Positions 25,153 to 34,027 of a stretch of DNA of 38,115 nt are shown here, piece after piece. Source of the DNA: Clostridiales bacterium (GTDB lineage Bacteria > Bacillota > Clostridia > Christensenellales > DUVY01); assembly GCA_012840805.1 (NCBI GenBank), contig DUVY01000108.1, forward strand, positions 1 through 38,115, written 5' to 3'. Numbering within the stretch: position 1 is the first letter of the stretch; every line of letters starts with the position of its first letter. The notes under the pieces were generated by a model. That model did not search any database, was not told the DNA's origin, and was given only the letters and a program-made list of their open reading frames with translations. A program made the position numbers and the translations under genes.

Positions 25153-25193
25153 AAAAAAATCCTCCCAAAATGACTTTGAGAGGATTTTTTTTT
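25153..25193. terminator. Bidirectional terminator between corA and sipL
   Basis: AATCCTC and GAGGATT arms are flanked by A and T runs on either side, so the hairpin can stop both converging genes. Confidence 0.8.
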
Positions 25194-25206
25194 GAGTTTT
25201 GGGCGA

Positions 25207-26742
25207 TTATATGTCTGCCGTTATTTGACGATAAATTAATATCCGTTCCCCCGCGGGCAAAGGCTCTTTTAGGTTGGGGTTGTTTTTGAGAATGATTTCG
25301 GGGGTAGTGTGCAGCGCTTTGGCGACATCCCATAACTTTTCGCCCTGTCGGGTTATATAAACCGCTATCGCGCTGTCCTTGGCTATTTTTAACTCGCCGA
25401 TATGGATATCTTTTATATAATAACCGATTTTTCTTTTATATACGTTAATACAAAACTTGACATCGGCCTTTAGCTCTATCTCGCCTCTTTTTTTAGGTTG
25501 AGCCCAAATTTTTAGTATGCAAGCCTTGCCGTCAAACTCTAGTTCGCCTTGGGGCAGGTCGCACTTTACAGTCAACGAATACGGCAGCTCTACGGATACC
25601 GAATTTCGGGTTTCGTATTCGTTGTTCCAATAGATTATGCCTGTATGCAAAACGCCCTCAATTGTCAGCTTGTCGGCCTCGTTGTATATATTGGCGACTT
25701 GGACTTTGGACGAAGTCAGGCAAACTATTTTGTCAACGGCGGGCAATTCCTCGCCCAGATCCGCCGAGCCTTCTATGGACTCGTCAATTGCCTTGACGCC
25801 TTCAAACTGCTTGATATCTATGCTTTCGCCTATGATTTTGATTTCTTTGGATACGCTGAACGCGTCGACCACGGCGGCGGCTTTGGCTTTGCCAACGGCG
25901 CGGCAATCGGCGCTCATCTTAAAGTCGCATTTAATTGTTTTACTTTCGGTCGCCAGATCGTCCGTCAAAGATACCGTAAAGCTGTCAATTTTTATTGAAT
26001 ATATGACTTTGTCGTCAACTCTAGCGCCCAGCGCGTTGAGCTCTTGGTTGTAATCTGTTATAAAGCTCTCATTTTTTATAAGACCGTTTTCAGTGGTATA
26101 TATGACATTAAGGTCAATCATTCCCGATATTATCACGCAATCAAGACCCGCGCTGACATCCTTTGTGATGTGGTTGGCTTCGCACAACAAGATATTGACG
26201 ATATTGTCTTTGGGCTCAAATTCTTCAGCGACAAAAAATGTCTCCGCGATTTTGGAGCTTATTATATCGTATTCTATCTCCTCTGTTTGAGTATAGATGT
26301 CGTCCGCGCCCTCTTTTAACAGGTTGAGATGTTCGCTTATCAAGACTTTGCAACAAATCTCTATCGCCGCTGATACTTTGAGTTCGGTCTGTGTGACTGA
26401 GACGGTTTCGGTGTCTAGAACGCGCGCTTCTAGCATTAACTCGCTTGAGGGCATAATGCGGTCATCAGTAACTTTATCCGAAAAGTCGGCGTTGTAATCC
26501 ATACTATTGGTCGCCCCGTCGGTGTCTAAAAACAACGCTTTAAAATTGGCTCTGCCGTTATAGCGCGCCTCGCCCGCTAGCGCCTCAAACGATAAGATTT
26601 CGCTCTCGCACGAGATTGTCAAAATCTTGGCTATCTTAACATCGGTCAATGGCTGAAGCTTTGCCTCTATCGCTATTTGGTTGGGAGTGATATTTTTGAA
26701 ATATTCCGCGGTTATTTCCTCAAAAATCAATTCTGATGCCAT
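25207..26742 (-). CDS. sipL: SPOCS (DUF3794) and LysM domain protein, SipL-like
   Basis: The 511-residue product has repeated beta-rich segments of DUF3794/SPOCS type, probably three (around residues 35-130, 170-265 and 310-420). It ends with one LysM domain at about 458-507 (YITRQGEKLWDVAKALHTTPEIILKNNP). Length and order match SipL, which binds SpoIVA and directs coat assembly around the forespore in clostridia. There is no signal peptide, as expected for a mother-cell protein. The start has a GGGGG ribosome binding site. A sigma-E-like promoter lies upstream. Confidence 0.85.
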   Translation of the reverse strand: MASELIFEEITAEYFKNITPNQIAIEAKLQPLTDVKIAKILTISCESEILSFEALAGEARYNGRANFKALFLDTDGATNSMDYNADFSDKVTDDRIMPSSELMLEARVLDTETVSVTQTELKVSAAIEICCKVLISEHLNLLKEGADDIYTQTEEIEYDIISSKIAETFFVAEEFEPKDNIVNILLCEANHITKDVSAGLDCVIISGMIDLNVIYTTENGLIKNESFITDYNQELNALGARVDDKVIYSIKIDSFTVSLTDDLATESKTIKCDFKMSADCRAVGKAKAAAVVDAFSVSKEIKIIGESIDIKQFEGVKAIDESIEGSADLGEELPAVDKIVCLTSSKVQVANIYNEADKLTIEGVLHTGIIYWNNEYETRNSVSVELPYSLTVKCDLPQGELEFDGKACILKIWAQPKKRGEIELKADVKFCINVYKRKIGYYIKDIHIGELKIAKDSAIAVYITRQGEKLWDVAKALHTTPEIILKNNPNLKEPLPAGERILIYRQITADI

Positions 26743-26780
26743 AAGAATGCCCCCTGTTTTAATTTACAGCGTAACAATAT

Positions 26781-26810
26781 ATTGTATAACCCAGCCTAAC
26801 GATTTATGAC
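26781..26810 (-). promoter_or_regulatory. Sigma-E-like promoter of sipL
   Basis: On the minus strand GTCATAAA (26803-26810) and TATACAAT (26781-26788) are separated by 14 bp. The sigma-E pattern in Bacillus and clostridia is about KMATATT, 14-15 bp, CATACAHT, so the -10 matches 7 of 8. The distance to the start (about 38 bases from the -10) is normal. Confidence 0.5.
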
Positions 26811-26945
26811 TATAAAAATATAAATAAAATGTTTTTTCTGGGGCTATTTTGGGATTTGTTTATTTTTTGATTTTTTGGGGCATAATACAAGCATTGGAAT
26901 TTTTTTGGTTTTTTGACAAATATTTTTTCACATAAGGAGAACCCA

Positions 26946-27203
26946 ATGAGAAAGCCTGTTTATGAAATGGATGCCGTGAAAAAAAGGATCTTGAGCTTAA
27001 AAGGGAAAAATATAAAACTTACAGTCCATCGCGGACGAAAACGCTATGTCCGTTATACAGGCGTTTTGGAAGAGATTTATCCGTCTGTTTTTACCGTAAG
27101 GGTCAACGAGCAAAAAGCTATGGATATAATAACTTATTCGTATTCGGATGTCTTGTGCGGCGATGTCAAAATCGCGCTTTGGGATACGGTTTCGGCGACA
27201 TAA
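26946..27203 (+). CDS. veg: Veg family protein
   Basis: The 85-residue product starts at the ATG at 26946 with AAGGAG six bases before it. HRGRKRYVRYTGVLEEIYPSVF and SYSYSDVL are the Veg signature. In Bacillus, veg is a highly expressed small gene that affects biofilm formation by inhibiting SinR. The role in clostridia is not known. The gene converges on uppP with only five bases between stops and no visible terminator. Confidence 0.88.
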   Translation: MRKPVYEMDAVKKRILSLKGKNIKLTVHRGRKRYVRYTGVLEEIYPSVFTVRVNEQKAMDIITYSYSDVLCGDVKIALWDTVSAT

Positions 27204-27208
27204 AAATT

Positions 27209-27988
27209 CTAAATAAATATAAAAGACAATAAAGACATTAATATAAGATATATTGAAAAACCCCAAAAATTGCGCTTAGATAGTATCTTCAGCATAATCT
27301 TGGCGGCAAAATATCCGCTGATAAGCGCGCTTACAAATCCCGCTATCAGCGCGCCCGCGCCGATATTGGAAGATACCACGCCTATATCAATAATATCAAA
27401 AACCACGGCGCCCAAAATTATGGGTATGCTCATCAAAAAAGAAAACCTAGCCGCTGTTTCGCGGTCTAAGCCCAAAACAAGCCCTGAGCTTATGGTAGTG
27501 CCGCTTCGCGAAATGCCCGGAAATACCGCAATTCCTTGAAAAACGCCCATTAACAGCGCTTTTTGGGTATCTATGCTTTTTTCTATGTCAATATCGGCTA
27601 AAGGGAACGGCTTTTGTTTTTCGCAAATAAAGTCGCCTATGACTAAGAATATAGCGCTTATCAAAAATCCCCAGCCCAAATACCGCCCGTCAAAAGAGCT
27701 TTTCAAAAACCCCTCAAACAATAGCGCTATCAAAACGGCGGGAAGCGTAGATATGACTATGAGTATTACGGGCTTGAAAAAAGGTTTTGAGAAAATCTTT
27801 TTTATTTGGTCAAACATCGCGGCTATTACGGCTATCAAAGTGGCGAGATGCACAATTATATTAAAGCTTAAACCGCTCTCTATGCCCCAAACATTTTGCA
27901 AAAAAACTAGATGACCGCTACTGGATATCGGCAAAAACTCGGTTATGCCTTGTATCAGACCTAAGATAACGGCTTCCCAGATTGTCAT
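27209..27988 (-). CDS. uppP: Undecaprenyl-diphosphatase
   Basis: The 259-residue product is a polytopic membrane protein with both catalytic motifs of the BacA/UppP family: QGITEFLPISSSGHL near the N-terminus and FPGISRSGTTISSGL near residue 155. It hydrolyses undecaprenyl diphosphate outside the membrane to recycle the lipid carrier for peptidoglycan, and overproduction gives bacitracin tolerance. The N-terminus is canonical. No Shine-Dalgarno sequence is visible before the ATG; a TATAAT sits only two bases upstream and is too close to be the working -10 for a full reading frame. Confidence 0.95.
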   Translation of the reverse strand: MTIWEAVILGLIQGITEFLPISSSGHLVFLQNVWGIESGLSFNIIVHLATLIAVIAAMFDQIKKIFSKPFFKPVILIVISTLPAVLIALLFEGFLKSSFDGRYLGWGFLISAIFLVIGDFICEKQKPFPLADIDIEKSIDTQKALLMGVFQGIAVFPGISRSGTTISSGLVLGLDRETAARFSFLMSIPIILGAVVFDIIDIGVVSSNIGAGALIAGFVSALISGYFAAKIMLKILSKRNFWGFSIYLILMSLLSFIFI

Positions 27989-28044
27989 AAATTATATGTA
28001 TGGCAAAACGCATAAAATAATGCCTATTAGGGCGAGAATAAAAC

Positions 28045-28073
28045 TTTAGATTTTTGGGGTTTTGTGCTATAAT
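28045..28073 (+). promoter_or_regulatory. ychF promoter
   Basis: TTTAGA (28045-28050) and an extended -10 (TGC then TATAAT, 28068-28073) are separated by 17 bp. A leader of about 36 bases with GGAG precedes the ATG. Confidence 0.7.
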
Positions 28074-28115
28074 ACATTCTGTTCTTTTCTTAGTTTTTTC
28101 ATTGGAGTCTTATAA

Positions 28116-29204
28116 ATGAAACTTGGCGTTGTGGGCTTGCCCAATGTGGGCAAAAGCACCCTTTTTAACGCGATAACAAACGCTCAAGCCGAGAGCGCTA
28201 ACTATCCGTTTTGCACCATAGAACCCAATATCGGCGTAGTCAATGTCCCCGACTCAAGACTGGAGATTTTGGCTAAAATGTATAATTCCAAAAAAATTAC
28301 GCCCGCTGTTTTGGAATTTGTGGATATAGCGGGACTTGTCAAGGGCGCGAGCAAGGGCGAGGGGCTGGGCAACAAGTTTTTGTCGCATATACGAGAAGTG
28401 GACGCTATAGTGCATTTGGTAAGATGTTTTGACGACCCTAATATCATCCATATTGACGGGGCGATTGATCCATTAAGGGATATTGAAACCATAGAATACG
28501 AGCTTATCTTATCCGACCTAGAGAGCGTGGAAAAGCGCATAGAAAGAGCGCAAAAACTTGCCAAGGGTCAAGACAAAGCGAGCCTTGACGATCTTGAGTT
28601 GTTAACCAAAATAAAGACAGCGCTAAATAACGGAAACCCCGCCCGCAGCGCTTTAGAAAACGAAGACGAGATTAACGCAGCCAAAAAGTTTTTCTTGCTT
28701 ACCGTCAAGCCCGTTGTTTATTGCGCCAATATAAGCGAAAAGGATTTGGGCAAAGAAAACGAGTATGTAAAAACCGTTCGGGATTACGCTAAAAGACAAA
28801 ACGCCGAGTTTATGACAGTTTGCGCAAAAATTGAAGAAGAGCTTGCCATCCTGCCGCCTCAAGAACGACAACAATTCGCGCGCGAATTAGGGCTTCAAAC
28901 AAGCGGACTAGAACAGCTTATCCTGACGGGATACAGGCTTTTGGGGCTTATCAGCTTTTTGACCGCGGGCGAAAAAGAAGTCCGAGCATGGACAATAAAA
29001 AAAGGAACCAAAGCGCCGCAAGCGGCGGGCAAGATACACACAGATTTTGAAAGGGGATTTATAAGAGCCGAGGTTGTCAATTATCAAGACCTTGTCGAGT
29101 TGGGTTCTTATAACGCCGCCAAAGAAAAAGGCAAGGTCCGAAGCGAAGGCAAAGATTATGTCATAAAAGAAGATGATGTGGTCTTGTTTAGATTTAATGT
29201 GTAA
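28116..29204 (+). CDS. ychF: Ribosome-associated ATPase YchF (OLA1 family)
   Basis: The 362-residue product has the Obg-related G domain with G1 GLPNVGKST, the switch motif DIAGLVKGASKGEGLGN and a C-terminal TGS domain (RAWTIKKGTKAPQAAGKIH). YchF proteins prefer ATP to GTP, bind the ribosome and are linked to stress responses. The ribosome binding site GGAG is eight bases before the ATG. It is followed closely by tilS, whose promoter overlaps the ychF 3' end. Confidence 0.96.
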   Translation: MKLGVVGLPNVGKSTLFNAITNAQAESANYPFCTIEPNIGVVNVPDSRLEILAKMYNSKKITPAVLEFVDIAGLVKGASKGEGLGNKFLSHIREVDAIVHLVRCFDDPNIIHIDGAIDPLRDIETIEYELILSDLESVEKRIERAQKLAKGQDKASLDDLELLTKIKTALNNGNPARSALENEDEINAAKKFFLLTVKPVVYCANISEKDLGKENEYVKTVRDYAKRQNAEFMTVCAKIEEELAILPPQERQQFARELGLQTSGLEQLILTGYRLLGLISFLTAGEKEVRAWTIKKGTKAPQAAGKIHTDFERGFIRAEVVNYQDLVELGSYNAAKEKGKVRSEGKDYVIKEDDVVLFRFNV

Positions 29205-29212
29205 AATTGTGG

Positions 29213-29218
29213 TATAAT
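29213..29218 (+). promoter_or_regulatory. Extended -10 just before tilS
   Basis: TGG followed by TATAAT (29213-29218) is nine bases from the ATG at 29228. No good -35 is seen at the right distance. The predicted transcription start is at most about three bases before the start codon. Confidence 0.5.
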
Positions 29219-29227
29219 TTTTTTCAA

Positions 29228-30544
29228 ATGGATATTGTCGTTGATTTTTTAGAGAACAAAAAAATCGGCGTCGCGGTAAGCGGCGGTATGGATTCTATGG
29301 CGCTTTTGCACTGGTTTTTACAAAACCGTCAAAGGTTGAATATTGAGCTTATCGCGATAAACTTTGACCATGGCTTAAGAGAAAGTTCGCCCCAAGACAG
29401 TAAGTTTGTGATGGATTATTGCCAAAAAAATAATATCCCCTGTCTTTTTTATAAATTAGACTTAAAAAACACGCCGTGCAAAAACATAGAAAACGCGGCA
29501 AGACTTGCCCGATACCAAATTTTTCATAACCTGTTAAAGCAAAAAAGGGCAGACTTTATCGCTACCGCCCATCACGCCAACGACAACGCCGAGACGGTTT
29601 TGTTGCATTTGTTTAGGGGTAGCGGGCTTAAGGGCGTTAGCGGCATTAGATACAAAACGCCCGAGGGAATTACAAGACCGCTTCTTTATACCTCAAAAGA
29701 AGATATACAAAAATATATTCAAGACAATAATATTCCCTATGTAACGGACGAGACCAATTTGAAATCAGATTTTGATAGAAATTATATAAGGCTTGAGATT
29801 TTGCCTAAGATTATAGAAAGGTTTTTCGCGGCAGTTAAAAATATCAGCGCTTTTTCTAAAAACGCAAAAGCGGATAATGAGTTTATTAATCAATATGTCC
29901 CTGTTTTACAAGAAAAAAACGGCGAAATTTTTATACCTTTGGAAGACTTTGACCAATTGCCGTCAATAATCAATAGGCAGATTTTAAACGCGCTATACGC
30001 GCTTGATGTAAAATACGACATAGAACAAAAACATATTGAGATGATAAAGACGCTAAAAGACAAAAAAACGGGCAGCCGCTATGATATAAAAAAACAAGTC
30101 GTCGCCATAAGGGATTATGACGGCGTAACCTTGACAAGACCAAATCATCAAAATTTGGAAAATTTTAACGCGCCTTTTGGGATTGGCAAAATCAAGCTTC
30201 CCACGGGTTTGGTTGAGATTGCGCTTTTGGGGCAAGCGCCTAATCTTAATTTTTTAAAGAATTTGGATGAGTTATATGTTGACGCGGAAAAACTTCCCCA
30301 AGGTTGCGTAATAAGATATCGCCGCGCGGGCGACTTTATAAACAAGCTAGGCGGGGGCGGCAGGGAATCTTTAAAAGAGTTTTTTATTGACCGAAAAATA
30401 TTGGCTAGACGGCGCAATTTGACGCCTATAATCGCCAAAGATAATATAGTTTATGCTATACTGGGGCTTACGATAAGCGAAGATGTTAAGATCACATCTA
30501 AGACCCAAAAAATTTACAAGTTAACATATTCGGAGGATTGCTAA
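29228..30544 (+). CDS. tilS: tRNA(Ile)-lysidine synthetase
   Basis: The chosen ATG at 29228 gives 438 residues beginning MDIVVDFLENKKIGVAVSGG. A TTG at 29207 would place the TATAAT box inside the gene. The ATP pyrophosphatase loop VAVSGGMDSM is at the N-terminus, and the substrate-binding region ATAHHANDNAETVLLHLFRG and the TilS C-terminal domain (RRAGDFINKLGGGGRESLKEFFID) follow. The enzyme changes the wobble cytidine of tRNA-Ile(CAU) to lysidine, which is essential for reading AUA. The corA leader peptide here ends in three AUA codons. Its stop is directly followed by the hpt start, so the two form an operon. Confidence 0.94.
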   Translation: MDIVVDFLENKKIGVAVSGGMDSMALLHWFLQNRQRLNIELIAINFDHGLRESSPQDSKFVMDYCQKNNIPCLFYKLDLKNTPCKNIENAARLARYQIFHNLLKQKRADFIATAHHANDNAETVLLHLFRGSGLKGVSGIRYKTPEGITRPLLYTSKEDIQKYIQDNNIPYVTDETNLKSDFDRNYIRLEILPKIIERFFAAVKNISAFSKNAKADNEFINQYVPVLQEKNGEIFIPLEDFDQLPSIINRQILNALYALDVKYDIEQKHIEMIKTLKDKKTGSRYDIKKQVVAIRDYDGVTLTRPNHQNLENFNAPFGIGKIKLPTGLVEIALLGQAPNLNFLKNLDELYVDAEKLPQGCVIRYRRAGDFINKLGGGGRESLKEFFIDRKILARRRNLTPIIAKDNIVYAILGLTISEDVKITSKTQKIYKLTYSEDC

Positions 30545-31084
30545 ATGGCAAAAGTTACCAAAGTATTAATTGAAAGCGACAAGATTGCCCAGCGTATAAA
30601 ACAACTGGGCGCGCAAATTACCCAAGATTACGCCGGCAAAACGGTTTTGATGATAGCCATTTTGCGCGGCAGCGTGATTTTCTTTTCCGATCTGATAAGA
30701 GAGATAGACAGCGACAAGGTAGATATCATAATTGATTTTATCTCGGTCAGCAGTTACGGCTCAAGCCACAAGACTACGGGCGAAGTCAGGATGTTAAAGG
30801 ACGCGGACGAGGCGATAGACGGCAAAGATGTGATAATCGTGGAAGATATCGTGGACACAGGTCTTACGCTGCAATATCTCAAAAAAGTGCTGTCCTCGCG
30901 CAATCCGTCATCGCTCAAAGTCTGCTGTCTTTTGGATAAACCCGAAAGAAGAAAGGTTGAAATCAGCGCGGATTATCTTGGCTTTACTATTCCTAACGAG
31001 TTTGTGGTAGGATACGGGTTTGACTACGCCCAAAAATACCGCAACCTAAAAGATATCTGCGTTCTTGACCCAAAAGCCAAATAA
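30545..31084 (+). CDS. hpt: Hypoxanthine phosphoribosyltransferase
   Basis: The 179-residue product is a type I phosphoribosyltransferase of purine salvage: ILRGSVIFFSDLIREI, and the PRPP motif IIVEDIVDTGLTL. It converts hypoxanthine or guanine with PRPP to IMP or GMP. The GGAGG ribosome binding site is in the end of tilS. The tilS-hpt pair is conserved in Firmicutes, where ftsH usually follows, but here ftsH does not. Confidence 0.95.
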   Translation: MAKVTKVLIESDKIAQRIKQLGAQITQDYAGKTVLMIAILRGSVIFFSDLIREIDSDKVDIIIDFISVSSYGSSHKTTGEVRMLKDADEAIDGKDVIIVEDIVDTGLTLQYLKKVLSSRNPSSLKVCCLLDKPERRKVEISADYLGFTIPNEFVVGYGFDYAQKYRNLKDICVLDPKAK

Positions 31085-31085
31085 A

Positions 31086-31147
31086 AAAGGCTGACTCACG
31101 ATAAATATATTATATATAAAATATATTTACCATGATAATCAGCCTTT
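31086..31147. repeat. 62-bp imperfect palindrome after hpt
   Basis: Outer arms AAAGGCTGA (31086-31094) and TCAGCCTTT (31139-31147) and inner arms TAAATATATT (31102-31111) and AATATATTTA (31120-31129) form a two-part hairpin with a small asymmetric internal loop. No T tract follows on the plus strand. A second 6-bp stem (CAAGAC with GTCTTG, 31151-31166) lies just downstream. It could be an unusual hpt 3' structure or a small palindromic repeat. No gene is visible in the 195-bp gap. Confidence 0.5.
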
Positions 31148-31219
31148 AGCCAAGACTTTTGTCTTGCGCTATTAGAATATGTCGTTTTAGAAAAATTATT
31201 CATTAAATATCATTCATTC

Positions 31220-31252
31220 TTGGTTTTTTAATTAACCAAAATATGATATAAT
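31220..31252 (+). promoter_or_regulatory. Promoter with a palindromic operator-like site before the DUF1934 gene
   Basis: An extended -10 (TGA then TATAAT, 31247-31252) is clear. In the place of the -35 is an inverted repeat, TTGGTT (31220-31225), 8 bases, AACCAA (31234-31239), which could bind a dimeric regulator. Confidence 0.4.
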
Positions 31253-31279
31253 ATAAATGTAAAATAGAGTTTGCGTAAA

Positions 31280-31693
31280 ATGAAAGAGCGGCAATATCCT
31301 GCCAAAATTGTTCTAAACACTTATGAAAACGGTAATCAAACATTAATAATAAACACGGACGGGGCTGTTACTTTTCGCGGACAAGGCGTTTTTATTGACT
31401 TTAACAGCGAAGATTACCAAATGACAATAGGTTTTTCGGAAGATACTATTACTTTGACGCGTATCGGCGAGCAATCTTACACAATAATACTATCCAAAGG
31501 AAAAACAGAAGAATTCAGGCTTCATACCAATTATGGAATAATCCCCATCAAAGTTACCGCCAACGAGATTGAGCTCTTGGACAAAGACGGAGTTATTAAT
31601 TTGACTTTGGATTATTCTATGAAAGCATCCTTTATAACTAGCGAAATTAATTACAAATTAAATTTAATGTGTACCTATGGAGGAAAAAGATGA
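31280..31693 (+). CDS. DUF1934-like beta-barrel protein
   Basis: I choose the ATG at 31280 (137 residues, MKERQYPAKIV) over a TTG at 31271. Neither has a clear Shine-Dalgarno sequence. The protein is rich in beta strands, and its middle and end (TITLTRIGEQSYTIILSKG, then FRLHTNYGIIPIKVTANEIEL, then INLTLDYSM) look like DUF1934, a small calycin-like family with no known function. It overlaps the following MBL gene by four bases (ATGA), so the two are coupled. Confidence 0.65.
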   Translation: MKERQYPAKIVLNTYENGNQTLIINTDGAVTFRGQGVFIDFNSEDYQMTIGFSEDTITLTRIGEQSYTIILSKGKTEEFRLHTNYGIIPIKVTANEIELLDKDGVINLTLDYSMKASFITSEINYKLNLMCTYGGKR

Positions 31694-32343
31694 AACTGCA
31701 ATGGCTGGGGCATTCTTGCTTTTTGCTAGAAGAAAGCACCGGCACGGCAATCATTACCGACCCTTACGACAAAAAGCTGACAGGGTTTGAAATGCCTAAT
31801 CTTAGAGCCGATGTTGTGACTACTTCTCACAATCATCCCGACCATAACTATGCAAAAGGCGTAAAAGGCTCGCCCAAAATCATTAACCGTCCCGGATTGT
31901 TTGAGTTTGAGGGCGTCAAAATAACATCTATTCCAAGTTATCACGATGACCAAAAGGGCAAGTTAAGAGGCGTTAATTTGATTTTTAAATTTAGGATTGA
32001 CGGCATTGATGTTTGTCATATGGGCGATATCGGTCAAGATATTACGCCCGAGCTTGCCGACGCGCTTATGCCCGTCAACATCTTGCTCGTCCCCGTCGGG
32101 GGCAACTACACGATTGACGCCGAGCAAGCTTTTGACTATGTGACCACGCTTATGCCCGATGTGGTTATCCCAATGCATTTCAAAACGCCCGATTGCGAGA
32201 TTGACATTGACAAGCCCGATTCTTTTATCAAAATGTTTGACGATTCCGCTGTTTATTACGCGGAAGATGTTACGCTGAGATTTGATCGGGATGATTTTGA
32301 GCAAAATTTTACCAAAGTAATAGTCCCTAAGCGCTATTATTAG
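31690..32343 (+). CDS. MBL-fold metal-dependent hydrolase, UlaG/YtkL-like
   Basis: The 217-residue product starts at the ATG at 31690 with GGAGG six bases before it. The metal-binding motif is SHNHPDHNY near residues 55-63, followed by CHMGDIGQ and IPMHFKTP. This is the compact metallo-beta-lactamase group that includes UlaG-like predicted Zn-dependent hydrolases. The substrate is not known. It is coupled to the DUF1934 gene. Confidence 0.88.
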   Translation: MKLQWLGHSCFLLEESTGTAIITDPYDKKLTGFEMPNLRADVVTTSHNHPDHNYAKGVKGSPKIINRPGLFEFEGVKITSIPSYHDDQKGKLRGVNLIFKFRIDGIDVCHMGDIGQDITPELADALMPVNILLVPVGGNYTIDAEQAFDYVTTLMPDVVIPMHFKTPDCEIDIDKPDSFIKMFDDSAVYYAEDVTLRFDRDDFEQNFTKVIVPKRYY

Positions 32344-32501
32344 ATTAAAATATTTAGGTATTATTTTAGCGAGCATTGCAAAATCTAAGAATAATTATTT
32401 TTTCATGCTTTGATTAATACTATAAAAGCATAAAGTTGTTTTGATTTTTTTGAATTCATTTTTTAATGTTTTAGTATATAAACAGCTTCAAGGAGATATA
32501 G

Positions 32502-33917
32502 ATGAATAAAACCATTAACAAAGACACCCTGTCCAATATGGGTATTTTTGAACTGAGAGAATTTGCCCGAAGCGTAGGCGTGGATTCTCCCACGGTTTAT
32601 AAAAAAGATGTGCTAATTGATAAAATAATCGCTGTCTTAGAGGGGGAAGTCACGCCCAAGCCCCGTTCCAGAAGGGGACGACCTCCCAAACCATTAATCA
32701 CTGCGCATACGGATTTGTCGTATATTAACGCGCCCGTAGCGCCCGTTGAAAAACCAAGCTCGGTATTGAGCGACTCAGCCTCAAACGACTACGAGGAATC
32801 TGAGGAGCGCGAAGGAATACTAGAAATCCATAACGACGGTTATGGTTTTATTAGAGTTGAAAATTATGAGCCTAGCGATAAGGACGCGTATATATCCAAT
32901 CAATTAATCAAAAAATTCCGCCTAAGAAAAGGCGATATGATAAAAGGACAGGTGCGCAAAACGCGCGAAGACAAGCAAAACGCCATAGTTAATATTTTGA
33001 GCGTCAACGGCGTCCGTCCCGAAGATACGCTAAAAAGAGTTAATTTTGACGATCTTATTCCTATTTATCCCGACGAGCGATTTAAGCTTGAATTGCCAAA
33101 TTCCCGATACGACATAGCGATACGAAGCATTGACTTAATCGCGCCTATCGGCAAAGGGCAACGCGGTATGATAGTAAGCCCGCCCAAAGCCGGCAAGACT
33201 ACTCTTCTTAAAAAAATAGCCACTTCAATAGCCGCCAATCATCCTGAGGCGCACCTTATGGTCTTGTTAATTGACGAGCGCCCCGAGGAAGTTACCGATA
33301 TGCAAAGGTCAACTAAGGGCGAGGTCATATACTCTACATTTGATGAAAGCCCCGAACACCACACAAGAGCGGCGGAATTAGTTTTGGCTCGGGCTAAGCG
33401 GCTTGTGGAAATGAACAAGGACGTGGTAATATTGCTAGACAGCTTGACAAGGCTAGCTAGAGCCTATAACCTGACTATCCCGCCTACGGGCAGAACCTTG
33501 AGCGGCGGTATCGACCCGGGCGCGCTATACAGCCCTAAGAGATTTTTCGGCTCGGCGCGCAATATAGAAAACGGCGGAAGCCTAACCATAATCGCCACCG
33601 CGTTAATAGACACAGGCTCTAGAATGGACGATGTTATCTATGAAGAGTTTAAGGGCACGGGCAATATGGAAATCCATCTAGACAGGCGATTGAGCGAAAA
33701 ACGCATATTCCCCGCTATTGACCTTGCAAAAAGCAGCACAAGACGCGAAGAATTGCTGCTGTCCCAAAAAGAGCTTGAGGGTATCTGGTCTATAAGAAGA
33801 ATACTCTCGATAGGCGATACCCAAGAAGCCACCGAACAGCTTATCACTATGATGTCCAAAACCAACAACAATATAGAATTTATAGACAATCTTCAGTTAT
33901 GGCTAAAAAATCTATAA
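32502..33917 (+). CDS. rho: Transcription termination factor Rho
   Basis: The 471-residue product has an N-terminal Rho_N helical domain ([15 protein letters not shown], 13-27). A short basic insert follows with an AT-hook-like RRGRPPKP at 58-65. The cold-shock-like RNA-binding domain covers about 105-180 ([21 protein letters not shown]). The hexameric ATPase has Walker A PPKAGKTT near residue 227 and [11 protein letters not shown]. It terminates untranslated transcripts by pulling RNA through the ring. The ribosome binding site AAGGAGAT is strong. The gene is single and ends in a perfect terminator palindrome. Confidence 0.97.
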   Translation: MNKTINKDTLSNMGIFELREFARSVGVDSPTVYKKDVLIDKIIAVLEGEVTPKPRSRRGRPPKPLITAHTDLSYINAPVAPVEKPSSVLSDSASNDYEESEEREGILEIHNDGYGFIRVENYEPSDKDAYISNQLIKKFRLRKGDMIKGQVRKTREDKQNAIVNILSVNGVRPEDTLKRVNFDDLIPIYPDERFKLELPNSRYDIAIRSIDLIAPIGKGQRGMIVSPPKAGKTTLLKKIATSIAANHPEAHLMVLLIDERPEEVTDMQRSTKGEVIYSTFDESPEHHTRAAELVLARAKRLVEMNKDVVILLDSLTRLARAYNLTIPPTGRTLSGGIDPGALYSPKRFFGSARNIENGGSLTIIATALIDTGSRMDDVIYEEFKGTGNMEIHLDRRLSEKRIFPAIDLAKSSTRREELLLSQKELEGIWSIRRILSIGDTQEATEQLITMMSKTNNNIEFIDNLQLWLKNL

Positions 33918-33971
33918 ATTGTTTTTTTAGGATTTCTTAAAAAGAATAAAATAAAGTTTATATAAAAATTA

Positions 33972-34005
33972 AAAAAACTCTCTTTATTAATAAAGAGAGT
34001 TTTTT
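33972..34005. terminator. Bidirectional terminator between rho and the small zinc-ribbon gene
   Basis: A perfect 15-bp inverted repeat (33972-33986 with 33991-34005, core ACTCTCTTTA) with loop TTAA begins with six A and ends with six T. It can stop both converging transcripts. Confidence 0.92.
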
Positions 34006-34027
34006 ACAAAAAAGCCCATTTTAAGAT

